Below the pieces are notes generated by a model, which saw only the letters and a list, made by a program, of their open reading frames with translations, made no database searches and was not told where the DNA came from. The position numbers were made by a program, and so were the translations under genes. From assembly GCA_019244945.1 (NCBI GenBank), contig JAFASD010000523.1, forward strand, positions 1 through 10,329: a stretch of 10,329 bases of DNA. The letters are read 5' to 3'. Shown in pieces: positions 1-6,820 of this stretch; position 1 is the first letter of the stretch, and each line of letters starts with the position of its first letter. This stretch comes from Acidobacteriaceae bacterium. GTDB lineage: Bacteria > Acidobacteriota > Terriglobia > Bryobacterales > Bryobacteraceae.

Positions 1-641
1 CGCCGCCGCCGCGCTAACCACAAACCACCGAGAGCAGGCAGCACCAGCAAAAAGCTCGCAGGCTCGGGAGTTCGTCCTAGTTGTTTCACCGACACGTCAT
101 CGAAGAAAAAGAAATCGTCGTCGTTCTGAAACGAAAAATTCAGAGTAGGAGAGATGCCGTCGGATCCCCGCAAGAAAGTAAATTCCTGATACCCTCCCGA
201 ATTGGGCGCGTTGGTTTCGCTCATCAACGGCACTCCATCGAAGGAAAAGCTGAAGTAGTTTGTGTATCCCGGCGCGTGCGTCGGACCATCTTGATCCAGA
301 TAGAAAGTGATCTGGTAATAAAAGCCCTGCGGCGCGCTGATGGTTTGGCTGAGGTTGAGCGTGGGGCCAACCTGTCCTAAAGTTGAGCCCTGTACTCCGA
401 AGTATCCCTCGTAAGTGCCGCTATGAGGATTGCTGTTATCGACACCCCAATAGAGGCCGTTATACCCACCTTCGGTGTTTCCAGTGACCGTCCAGTCCGG
501 AATGCTTGTCGAGCCAATGGTTTCAAATCCGCAATTCTTAACCAGGTTTCCGGCAACTGAGCCGCAAACGTCAGCCTGGGCCGGCGACCCCCAACAACCC
601 ACAAGCACGACTGCCGCGATTCCCGCAAATGAATAACGCAT
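1..641 (-). CDS. PEP-CTERM sorting-domain protein, 3' end cut by window edge
   Basis: No stop codon lies in the window, but the frame from the ATG at 641 stays open for 213 codons to base 3. The protein has a signal peptide (about residues 1-23, ending in SPAQA before DVC). A motif NLVKNCGFE at 32-40 resembles the N-terminal motif of DUF642/jelly-roll carbohydrate-binding-like domains, and a beta-rich Gly/Asn/Ser body follows. At the end, PEPAS (192-196), a hydrophobic segment and a run of arginines form a textbook PEP-CTERM signal. The last two visible bases (CG) must also encode Arg, giving RRRR, so only a few residues are missing. In this family the tail is recognised and removed by an exosortase and the protein goes to the surface or matrix. 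Its ligand is unknown. A lipobox-like LVGC at 13-16 offers a second export reading. It lies 15 bp after the S53 peptidase gene, probably in one operon. Confidence 0.9.
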   Translation of the reverse strand, partial: MRYSFAGIAAVVLVGCWGSPAQADVCGSVAGNLVKNCGFETIGSTSIPDWTVTGNTEGGYNGLYWGVDNSNPHSGTYEGYFGVQGSTLGQVGPTLNLSQTISAPQGFYYQITFYLDQDGPTHAPGYTNYFSFSFDGVPLMSETNAPNSGGYQEFTFLRGSDGISPTLNFSFQNDDDFFFFDDVSVKQLGRTPEPASFLLVLPALGGLWLARRR

Positions 642-653
642 CTCTCCTCCTCC
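642..653 (-). promoter_or_regulatory. Strong ribosome binding site of the PEP-CTERM gene
   Basis: On the minus strand this reads GGAGGAGGAGAG directly before the ATG at 641, with the AGGAGG-type core about five to seven bases from the start. It fixes the start codon. It also fills most of the 15-bp gap after the peptidase stop codon, which supports co-transcription with independent, strong translation of the second gene. Confidence 0.8.
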
Positions 654-656
654 GAA

Positions 657-2861
657 TTACTTCTTTGATTTCACGGGAGCGATGCTGCTCCCGGGCCAGT
701 TAGACACAAGGTTGAACACATTCGGCGTACCGACGCCCGTTGCAAAGTCCCACCCAGGGCCTGCCGCGTAAGCAGGTTGGTAGGACGTATTGGAAGTCGA
801 TAGCACGCCATTCAACCCCCCGGCCGTGTCGTAGCAATTAAACGCGCCGACCGTCGTTTTGCCTTTGTTTGTCGTCAACGGCTTGCAATTCACGTCCATA
901 TCGCCCAAAGTCACATCGTGGAAAATGCAATTGGAATTGACTGCGTTCCCACGCGTTGCATCACAGGAGGATCCAAGAACACTGAACTGCGCGCTGGCCA
1001 GCAGGTAGTAAATATAGTTCGGATTGCCCTGCGGACTGCCTGCCGCCTGATTGATCAGCGATTGAATGCCAGCCATGATCGGTGCGCCAAAGGATGTTCC
1101 GCCGGCGCCCGCCCAGGTGCTCGGGGGATTCTGGCAAGGACCTCCCCCGCCTGCAGGATCGGTATAACAAATCACGAAATAATGCCCCCAGACTCCGTTC
1201 GCTGCGAACATCGAAATGTCCGGAAGGTCGCGCACGCCGTCGCTAGGATTGCCGGAAACAAGAGTTTGGTAAAACGGCTTCGGATATCCCGTGCAGGTTC
1301 CGCTCACGACTCCGGGAATGGTGGCATTTCCGAAGGCGCATGCGCTCGGACCGCCGCTTCCGGCAGCCGTATCAAGGAAGAATTCCTCCCCAGCTCCGGT
1401 ATTGCAATCGCCATTTGGACCGTAAGGCGTCGCCGTGCCTAACGCAATTGAAATTAGCTGGCTCGCGCATGAATCATTCCACGGGATCTCGGGAACGTAA
1501 GACAATGCGGAATTGTAAGCCGGCCCATTTGTGCTGCTCCAATAAAGCGAGTTTTCGCCCAAGAACGTGTCGCCGTAGTCCGTTCCGCCCACCGCAACGT
1601 TGTATGGTGTCGATGCCAGTCCGCTCACGTTGATTCCATGCGTTGCCGCTGCTTGGTCCTGATCTGTAACATCCGCGCCCGCGTCGCCCGATGAAACGAA
1701 AAGTGAAACGCCTTCGAATTCCGCCAGTTGATAGAGCGCCGCAACGTATGCGTTCCCGTCCGCGCCATTTTCAGACTCGGGCTCACCGTAGCTGAGGCTC
1801 ATAATGGCCGGAGGTAAACTCGCTTCCGTAAGCAGATTCTGAAGCGCAATAAACGCACCGAAATTGAACTCGGTGTCCGCGCAGGATGCCAGCTCGATGG
1901 TCGCGTTCGGCGCAGAGGCGCTTGCCCATTCCACATCCACGGCGGCTTCCCCATCGTCGCCAACCAGCACACCAGGATCTCCGCACGGGCCGCCATTGCT
2001 CGGATTCGCCGCATTCGGCTGAGGGTGAACGGTAATAAAAGAGCCGTGCGGGTATTTCCTCGCGAGTCCCAGCGCCTTCCGGAATACATACCAGTCGCCA
2101 TCGCTGTAGAGATCTGTCCGCTCGAGAAGCACCACAGTTTGCCCCTGCCCCGAAATGCCCGCGGCATAAACCGGATTCATGTTGTAAATCGTCTGCAGAT
2201 CGAGCGGCACCACTAACTGATAGGTCGAGTTGACCGTATACTGACTGCGCGGGTGGCTGAGAGGATGCGGCTTGAAATCGTGCAGCGCCACTGGGCCGAG
2301 GACCGCCGGCTCGAGGGCGGCAGGGATCTTTGGATCGCTCATATTCGCGATATGGTGGGTCCCGTTTACATTCAGACTGTGAATCTCTGTATGGAACGCC
2401 TCGCGTACTTGTCCGGCTGTGCCCGAGAAATCAATCGCCAGGTTCGGGGATATCCCGTCAACCGTAAAACCATGAGACTCGAGCCAGTTCGTCACGGTAG
2501 CGACATCTTCCTTCGCCAATCCGAACTGCTGCGAAAATTGGGCCGCCGTGCCCCACTTGTGAAAGTTTGCAGATTTCGGATTATGCAAGTCGTTTAGATA
2601 TTCTTCCAGCGCCTGCTGTTGTTCTGGAGAGCGCTTCAACTGGAGTTGCAGATGTTCCAACCGCCGATCGTCCGCTACACGGCCCAGATCGTTTGCCGTG
2701 CTCACCGCCGGATGCGTGTTGCCGGAAAGCGTGATCAGATTGTCTTCATTCACGCTCTGGGTGAGCAGAGTGCGCGCATGGGGACTTACTTGCGCTGCAG
2801 CTCCCATACTGAAAAGGAAAACGGGTAATACAGTGATAATCGAAGATCTTTTTGGAGACAT
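657..2861 (-). CDS. Secreted S53 family peptidase (sedolisin / pro-kumamolisin type)
   Basis: Serine-carboxyl endopeptidase of 734 residues, made as an exported zymogen and usually active at acid pH. A signal peptide (about 1-23, ending GAAAQ) is followed by a pro-kumamolisin activation domain (about 65-205, with HNPKSANFHKW) and the catalytic domain (about 220-725). The catalytic tetrad is visible: Glu305 and Asp309 in GEAAVDVEWA, oxyanion Asp393 in SSGDAGA, and Ser590 in GGTSFGAP. The C-terminal calcium site also matches the family: Asp649-Val650 in FHDVTLG and Gly701/Gly703/Asp705 in GPGWDFATG. Twelve cysteines lie in the catalytic part and none in the propeptide. The ATG at 2861 was chosen because the signal peptide starts there; the frame stays open up to 3158, but that would overlap ubiX and bury the signal peptide. 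The Shine-Dalgarno is weak (CCAGGGCT). A likely role is extracellular protein degradation; the substrate is unknown. Confidence 0.95.
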   Translation of the reverse strand: MSPKRSSIITVLPVFLFSMGAAAQVSPHARTLLTQSVNEDNLITLSGNTHPAVSTANDLGRVADDRRLEHLQLQLKRSPEQQQALEEYLNDLHNPKSANFHKWGTAAQFSQQFGLAKEDVATVTNWLESHGFTVDGISPNLAIDFSGTAGQVREAFHTEIHSLNVNGTHHIANMSDPKIPAALEPAVLGPVALHDFKPHPLSHPRSQYTVNSTYQLVVPLDLQTIYNMNPVYAAGISGQGQTVVLLERTDLYSDGDWYVFRKALGLARKYPHGSFITVHPQPNAANPSNGGPCGDPGVLVGDDGEAAVDVEWASASAPNATIELASCADTEFNFGAFIALQNLLTEASLPPAIMSLSYGEPESENGADGNAYVAALYQLAEFEGVSLFVSSGDAGADVTDQDQAAATHGINVSGLASTPYNVAVGGTDYGDTFLGENSLYWSSTNGPAYNSALSYVPEIPWNDSCASQLISIALGTATPYGPNGDCNTGAGEEFFLDTAAGSGGPSACAFGNATIPGVVSGTCTGYPKPFYQTLVSGNPSDGVRDLPDISMFAANGVWGHYFVICYTDPAGGGGPCQNPPSTWAGAGGTSFGAPIMAGIQSLINQAAGSPQGNPNYIYYLLASAQFSVLGSSCDATRGNAVNSNCIFHDVTLGDMDVNCKPLTTNKGKTTVGAFNCYDTAGGLNGVLSTSNTSYQPAYAAGPGWDFATGVGTPNVFNLVSNWPGSSIAPVKSKK

Positions 2862-3030
2862 AGCCCTGGTATTTTGAAAGGCAGACCCTTCCCTGAGATA
2901 CTTGCTCAAATTTTTCTCAGTGCGAGTAAGATAGCATAAGCGTTTTGCGAACTGCAACGCTGAACAAGGCGCGCCCGACTTTTGGTACTCGCAGTACTTT
3001 TCACAAGGTCCTTCGGTCAGATACGCACCT
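2862..3030. promoter_or_regulatory. Divergent intergenic region between the S53 peptidase and ubiX
   Basis: This 169-bp spacer must carry the 5' signals of both divergent genes. Three short dyads are visible by eye: CTGAGA/TCTCAG (2893-2920), AGCGTT..GC/GC..AACGCT (2939-2961, with a TT bulge) and GTACT-CGC-AGTAC (2985-2997). A weak sigma70-like promoter for the peptidase is possible on the minus strand: TTGCAG at 2957-2952, then 18 bp, then TATCTT at 2933-2928. This would start RNA next to the first dyad. For ubiX I see only a lone TTCACA (3000-3005) without a good -10 at the right distance. None of these sites is a certain call. Confidence 0.35.
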
Positions 3031-3600
3031 ATGAGACTTGTGGTCGGAATCACCGGCGCTTCTGGAGCAATTTTCGGAGTCCGGATTCTGGAAGCACTAA
3101 AATCGCTGTCAGTCGAAATCCACCTGATTATGAGCCGTTGGTCTCGGGCAACCATCATGCATGAGACCGGTTACACAGTGGATCAGGTTGAGAAACTCGC
3201 AAGTTTCGTTCATCACGACGACAACCAGGCGGCCTCCATTTCGAGCGGCTCTTTCAAGACGGACGGCATGATCGTCGCGCCCTGCAGCATGAAAACCTTA
3301 GCGGCCATTCGTGCAGGTTACGGTGACACTCTCATTTGCCGCGCCGCGGACGTCATTTTGAAAGAACGCCGGAAGCTGGTGCTGCTCGCGAGAGAGAGCC
3401 CCTTGAGTGAAATTCACCTGGAGAACATGCTCGCGTTAACCCGGATGGGCGCGGTCGTGATGCCACCGGTTCCGGCATTCTATAATCGCCCGAAGGACAT
3501 CCCGGCGATGGTGCACCACATTGTGGGCCGCGTCTTGGATCAATTCGGCCTCGATCTCCCCGGCATGTCGCGCTGGTCCGGCTTCGATCCGCAATCGTAA
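3031..3600 (+). CDS. ubiX: UbiX/Pad1-type flavin prenyltransferase
   Basis: Makes prenylated FMN from reduced FMN and dimethylallyl monophosphate. The product is the cofactor of UbiD-type reversible decarboxylases, used for example in ubiquinone synthesis or aromatic acid metabolism. The 189-residue length is typical of the family. The flavin-binding N-terminus GITGASGAIFGVRILEAL is at 6-23, APCSMKTLAAI at 83-93, RAADVILKERRKLVLLARES at 104-123 and MPPVPAFYNRP at 144-154. These include the conserved Arg104, Lys111, Arg121, Glu122, Tyr151 and Arg167 of the active-site region. The ATG is well placed for the first beta strand (MRLVVGITG), although no good Shine-Dalgarno precedes it. No UbiD partner is in the window, so which decarboxylase it serves is unknown. 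A membrane protein gene follows after 27 bp on the same strand. Confidence 0.93.
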   Translation: MRLVVGITGASGAIFGVRILEALKSLSVEIHLIMSRWSRATIMHETGYTVDQVEKLASFVHHDDNQAASISSGSFKTDGMIVAPCSMKTLAAIRAGYGDTLICRAADVILKERRKLVLLARESPLSEIHLENMLALTRMGAVVMPPVPAFYNRPKDIPAMVHHIVGRVLDQFGLDLPGMSRWSGFDPQS

Positions 3601-3627
3601 GAATTCGCGCGCATTAAAATAGCAGCG

Positions 3628-4206
3628 ATGCCCTGGACGCACCGAAGTTTCTGGGTTGCCCCGCTGATCATCGCGGCGATTCTGGCGATTCTGGTGGCGC
3701 TCGTCCGCGGAACGCGTCTTCGTGACATTTATAAGGAGCAACTCGGTGAGAGCCGGCGCGAACGGTTATTTCTTGCATCCGTGGGCTTCTTCGTTGCCGT
3801 TGCGGTCATTCGCGGCTTAACTATAGCGATTCACAACGACATCGGCCCATTTCATAACGTCGAAATGCGCGGCCGGCACATCCACCACATGGTCTGGGGT
3901 ATTCTGCTCCTGCTTTTGGTCGGATATTCATGGCTGGTGCAGATTGGAACAGGATCGGAGAAGTCGTGGAGGTGGGCCGGACGGCTTACGTCAATGCTGT
4001 ACGGCGTCGCCGCTGCTTTGACGCTTGATGAATTCGCCCTCTGGCTAAACTTGAGCGATGTGTATTGGCAGCGCGAAGGCCGCGAGAGCTATGAGGCCAT
4101 GGCACTTTTCGCAGGCGTGCTTGCGATGGGCGTGTTCGGCGGTCCGTTCTTCAAAGGAATCGGACGCCAGCTAGTGAATCGGTCTCCACGCAACGTTGTT
4201 CACTGA
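3628..4206 (+). CDS. Conserved five-helix integral membrane protein of unknown function
   Basis: A 192-residue protein with about five hydrophobic segments (roughly 8-27, 47-68, 88-106, 116-138 and 155-175). I cannot name its family. Two stretches look like conserved cores: RHIHHMVWGI (83-91, with His84, His86 and His87 at the edge of helix 3) and LTLDEFALWLNLSDVYW (131-147, with Asp134, Glu135 and Asp144 at the end of helix 4). I recall similar motif pairs in unannotated membrane proteins of actinobacteria and acidobacteria; that is memory, not a search result. Closely spaced His and acidic residues near the membrane face could bind a metal or carry protons, which is inference. The gene lies 27 bp after ubiX, so co-transcription is plausible. 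Its stop codon overlaps that of the convergent lipid-fusion gene. The Shine-Dalgarno is poor. Confidence 0.85.
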   Translation: MPWTHRSFWVAPLIIAAILAILVALVRGTRLRDIYKEQLGESRRERLFLASVGFFVAVAVIRGLTIAIHNDIGPFHNVEMRGRHIHHMVWGILLLLLVGYSWLVQIGTGSEKSWRWAGRLTSMLYGVAAALTLDEFALWLNLSDVYWQREGRESYEAMALFAGVLAMGVFGGPFFKGIGRQLVNRSPRNVVH

Positions 4207-6647
4207 TTGAAAACGCCGCGCTGCAGGATTTCCGTGAGTTCTTCGGGCGGCCTGCCGATTTCGGGCGGAAGCACGTTGCCAACTGAAACGGTAATCCTGC
4301 CGGAGCGGAACCAACGCTCGTGCCGCGCTTTGATCTCACCCAAACCTGCCAGATGCACAGGCAGCGCGGGCGCGTCCAATTCCTTCCACAAAAATCCCGC
4401 ACCTGATTTGAATGGCTGAGGCAAGCCGTCGTCCGAGCGCCGGCCTTCGGGAAAAACGATTACGTTATAGCCTCGGTCCATGGCTTTTCCCGCATGCCTG
4501 AAGCTGCGGCGAAAACCGCTGACCTGTGGGAGAGGAAAGATGTTGAAGAACGCGGTGACTAGCAGATATTCGAAGGGCGCGACTAAATTCAAGAACCAGT
4601 GTCCTTGATTGCGCGCGCGTCTCCAATCGAGAATCATTTCGCCGGACATGGCGACGGCTGTCCGGCGCCGGATGCGGCCTGGCAACGCATATAGGATGAA
4701 CGGAACGTCGTACGACGTCACGTGATTGCACACTATCAACATTGGAGAACGAGGCCAATCGTGAACGCTCATCGTGACCCGCGGCTTAGCCAGCAAGCGA
4801 ACCAAAGGCATCGCCACAAGCTCGAGAAAGGCGCTTCGAACCGCCTGAAAAACGAAATTCCAGGGCCAAAGCGGATAGAGATGCTCTGGTGCGTGTTCGC
4901 GCAGGGCCGGCAGGGCCGCCGGCGCTTGCGTAATTAATTTCCGGACGTCGTCCTCTGTTTTCGCTTGTTGCAGAGCGGCATCGTCCAAGGAGACGCCGAA
5001 CTGCTGCTCGAGGCGCGCCTGCAACTGAACTCGCCCGAGGCTGTCCAGGGTCAGGTCTTCGCCAGGCGAGCCTGCCAATCCATCTTCGGTCACTTCGCCG
5101 GCCGCGATGCTCCGAGCGATTTCGCGCCGCAATACTTTGCCTGTCGATGTGCGTGGGAGATCCGCCTCAGGCCAGACGATCCAGCGCCGAATTTGCTGGA
5201 AATCGGCTAATTCTTTGTTGGCGGCGGCTACCGCGGCGCCCGGATCCGCCGCTCCGCTAATTACGAGCGCGGCGAGTGGCTCGGGCCCATGTTCGGTATT
5301 GGTTTCGACGACGGTGCAAGCCCTCACTCCGGTTTGCCGGGCTAACGCCGCTTCCAAATCTTCCGGATGGATGTTCAGGCCGGAAGAAGTAACAATTGTG
5401 TCTTTCTTGCGGCCTCGGAAACGCAGATTTCCGGCCGCGTCGAACTCCGCCAGATCGCCTGTAGCGAGCCATTCCGAGTGTTGGTTCCGCGCTTGTCCTC
5501 CTTGCCAGGTGCTATTCGAGATGGTGTCGCCGCGCACCAGTACTTCGCCCTCTTCGCTGAGGCGCACCTCGCGCCCTGGCAGCACTTGACCGATGGTGCC
5601 CTGCGCCGGATGAAAGGGATGATTCAAGCTCACGAGAGCGGTTGTCTCCGTCATTCCATACCCCTGAATGACCGCGAACCCGAGCGAATTCCAAAACTGC
5701 TCTCCCGCTGGCGAGAGCGAAGCGCCGCCGCAAACAAACGCCCAGAACTTCAGGCCGAAGATGCGATGGATATCGCGGAACGACCACCATCGTTTCCAGG
5801 CATTTCCCTGCCCCGCTTGGGATGCGCGTGAAGCAAGATCCGGAATGTGTTCGAAGAGATAATTCTGCAGCAGATCCAAGACGCGCGGGACGGCGGCTAA
5901 AACGGAAATCCGCTCGTCATGGATCCGCTCGATTAGCTCGTCGGATACCAGCCTGGGCTCATAATGAACCTCCGCGGGGAGCAGCGGTGGAATCCACAAT
6001 CCCATGAACTGGCCAAATACATGACTCAACGGCAGCGTATGCAGAAAGCGAATGGGGTGAACCAGCCGCTCGTACTTCTTATATTTCTGCATCTCCTGCT
6101 CGATGGGCCTGAGGCTCGCCAAAACATTTTTGTGGGTATGAACTACGCCTTTCGGTTCGGCCGTTGTTCCGGAGGTGAAGACGATTTGAAGCGTGTCTGT
6201 TTCCTGAAGATCCGGGACGGTCTTCGCCGTTTGAGCAGTGAGTGCGTTCTCGAAATCTTCGAAAAATAAGACAGGGGCGCCTGAACCAAAACTGCCGAGT
6301 CGTTCCTGGTTTCCTGTGATCAGTTTCGGCGAAACCTCACGCACCACGCGTTCCGCAAATTCTCTGGTGCTAGCGAAATCAACGGGTACAGGCACCACCC
6401 CCCGCAAAACGCTGCCGAAAAACGCGGAGATCCATTCGGCGCCGTTTTCACCCCAAATCAGAACCCGATCACCCTTCGCGACTCCGCGGGTTACCAGATC
6501 TGCCGCAAAGCGCCGGGCGAGGACGGCCAGCTCACCATATGTTGTCTTTACATGGCGCAGCCCGCGAGGAGCGACGACGGCGACCTGCTTCCCATAGCGG
6601 TCAAAATCATCTACCAAGGAGGCGAGATTCTGCCGATTCTCAGGCAC
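4200..6647 (-). CDS. Fused acyl-activating (AMP-binding) / acyl carrier / PlsC acyltransferase protein
   Basis: Three domains occur in 815 residues. The ANL adenylation domain (about 5-515) shows the phosphate loop FTSGTTAEPKG (157-167), GYGMTETT (329-336), TGDL (396-399), GRKKD (412-416) and the C-terminal catalytic lysine Lys504 in PRTSTGK. A short carrier domain (about 517-575) has the phosphopantetheine-attachment motif DSLG with Ser536. The PlsC domain (about 590-800) has NHVTSYD (641-647) and FPEGRRS (732-738). By family knowledge, the first part forms acyl-AMP from a fatty acid and ATP, and the last acylates a (lyso)glycerophospholipid; the carrier probably holds the acyl chain between them. 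E. coli Aas pairs the same two activities in the opposite order and without a carrier. Start: GTG at 6647, with GGAGG only 1 bp upstream and an in-frame TAG four codons before it, so no longer form is possible. It is convergent with the upstream membrane protein and divergent from glgX. Confidence 0.92.
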   Translation of the reverse strand: MPENRQNLASLVDDFDRYGKQVAVVAPRGLRHVKTTYGELAVLARRFAADLVTRGVAKGDRVLIWGENGAEWISAFFGSVLRGVVPVPVDFASTREFAERVVREVSPKLITGNQERLGSFGSGAPVLFFEDFENALTAQTAKTVPDLQETDTLQIVFTSGTTAEPKGVVHTHKNVLASLRPIEQEMQKYKKYERLVHPIRFLHTLPLSHVFGQFMGLWIPPLLPAEVHYEPRLVSDELIERIHDERISVLAAVPRVLDLLQNYLFEHIPDLASRASQAGQGNAWKRWWSFRDIHRIFGLKFWAFVCGGASLSPAGEQFWNSLGFAVIQGYGMTETTALVSLNHPFHPAQGTIGQVLPGREVRLSEEGEVLVRGDTISNSTWQGGQARNQHSEWLATGDLAEFDAAGNLRFRGRKKDTIVTSSGLNIHPEDLEAALARQTGVRACTVVETNTEHGPEPLAALVISGAADPGAAVAAANKELADFQQIRRWIVWPEADLPRTSTGKVLRREIARSIAAGEVTEDGLAGSPGEDLTLDSLGRVQLQARLEQQFGVSLDDAALQQAKTEDDVRKLITQAPAALPALREHAPEHLYPLWPWNFVFQAVRSAFLELVAMPLVRLLAKPRVTMSVHDWPRSPMLIVCNHVTSYDVPFILYALPGRIRRRTAVAMSGEMILDWRRARNQGHWFLNLVAPFEYLLVTAFFNIFPLPQVSGFRRSFRHAGKAMDRGYNVIVFPEGRRSDDGLPQPFKSGAGFLWKELDAPALPVHLAGLGEIKARHERWFRSGRITVSVGNVLPPEIGRPPEELTEILQRGVFNQ

Positions 6648-6820
6648 ACCTCCAGACTACGACTGGTTCGAACATTCCGATTTTCAATTACACGTAGAAT
6701 TGTCGGTGGCACTAGGGTCCATTTACAGAGCGTCTAATACACTACGGACTGGGCGGTCGTGCCGCGTCAGATCGCTGTTCAACCAAGTAGCAAAGAACAT
6801 CTGAGAGGATAACCAGCCGA
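6648..6820. other. Divergent intergenic spacer between the acyl-ligase fusion and glgX
   Basis: This 173-bp stretch separates two divergent start codons and should hold both promoters. I see no convincing paired -35/-10 on either strand. Visible elements are a perfect 8-bp palindrome GTTCGAAC (6666-6673), only about 20 bp before the GTG of the fusion gene, and a lone TTTACA (6722-6727). GAGAGGA (6803-6809) is the likely ribosome binding site of glgX, 11 bp before its ATG. Confidence 0.4.

Noticed and set aside
377..628. 83-residue minus-strand frame
   Set aside because: It is a shifted frame of the PEP-CTERM gene, which has the ribosome binding site, signal peptide and sorting tail in the frame starting at 641.
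918..1442. 174-residue plus-strand frame inside the S53 gene
   Set aside because: It is antisense to the catalytic Ser region of the peptidase and Arg/Cys-rich without motifs; it is a shadow.
2862..3158. N-terminal extension of the S53 peptidase by 99 residues
   Set aside because: It would overlap the divergent ubiX start and place 99 residues before a clear signal peptide; it has no family resemblance.
6660..6680. tRNA T-loop-like GGTTCGAAC
   Set aside because: The flanks do not form a T-stem and no cloverleaf, acceptor stem or anticodon arm can be found around it on either strand.
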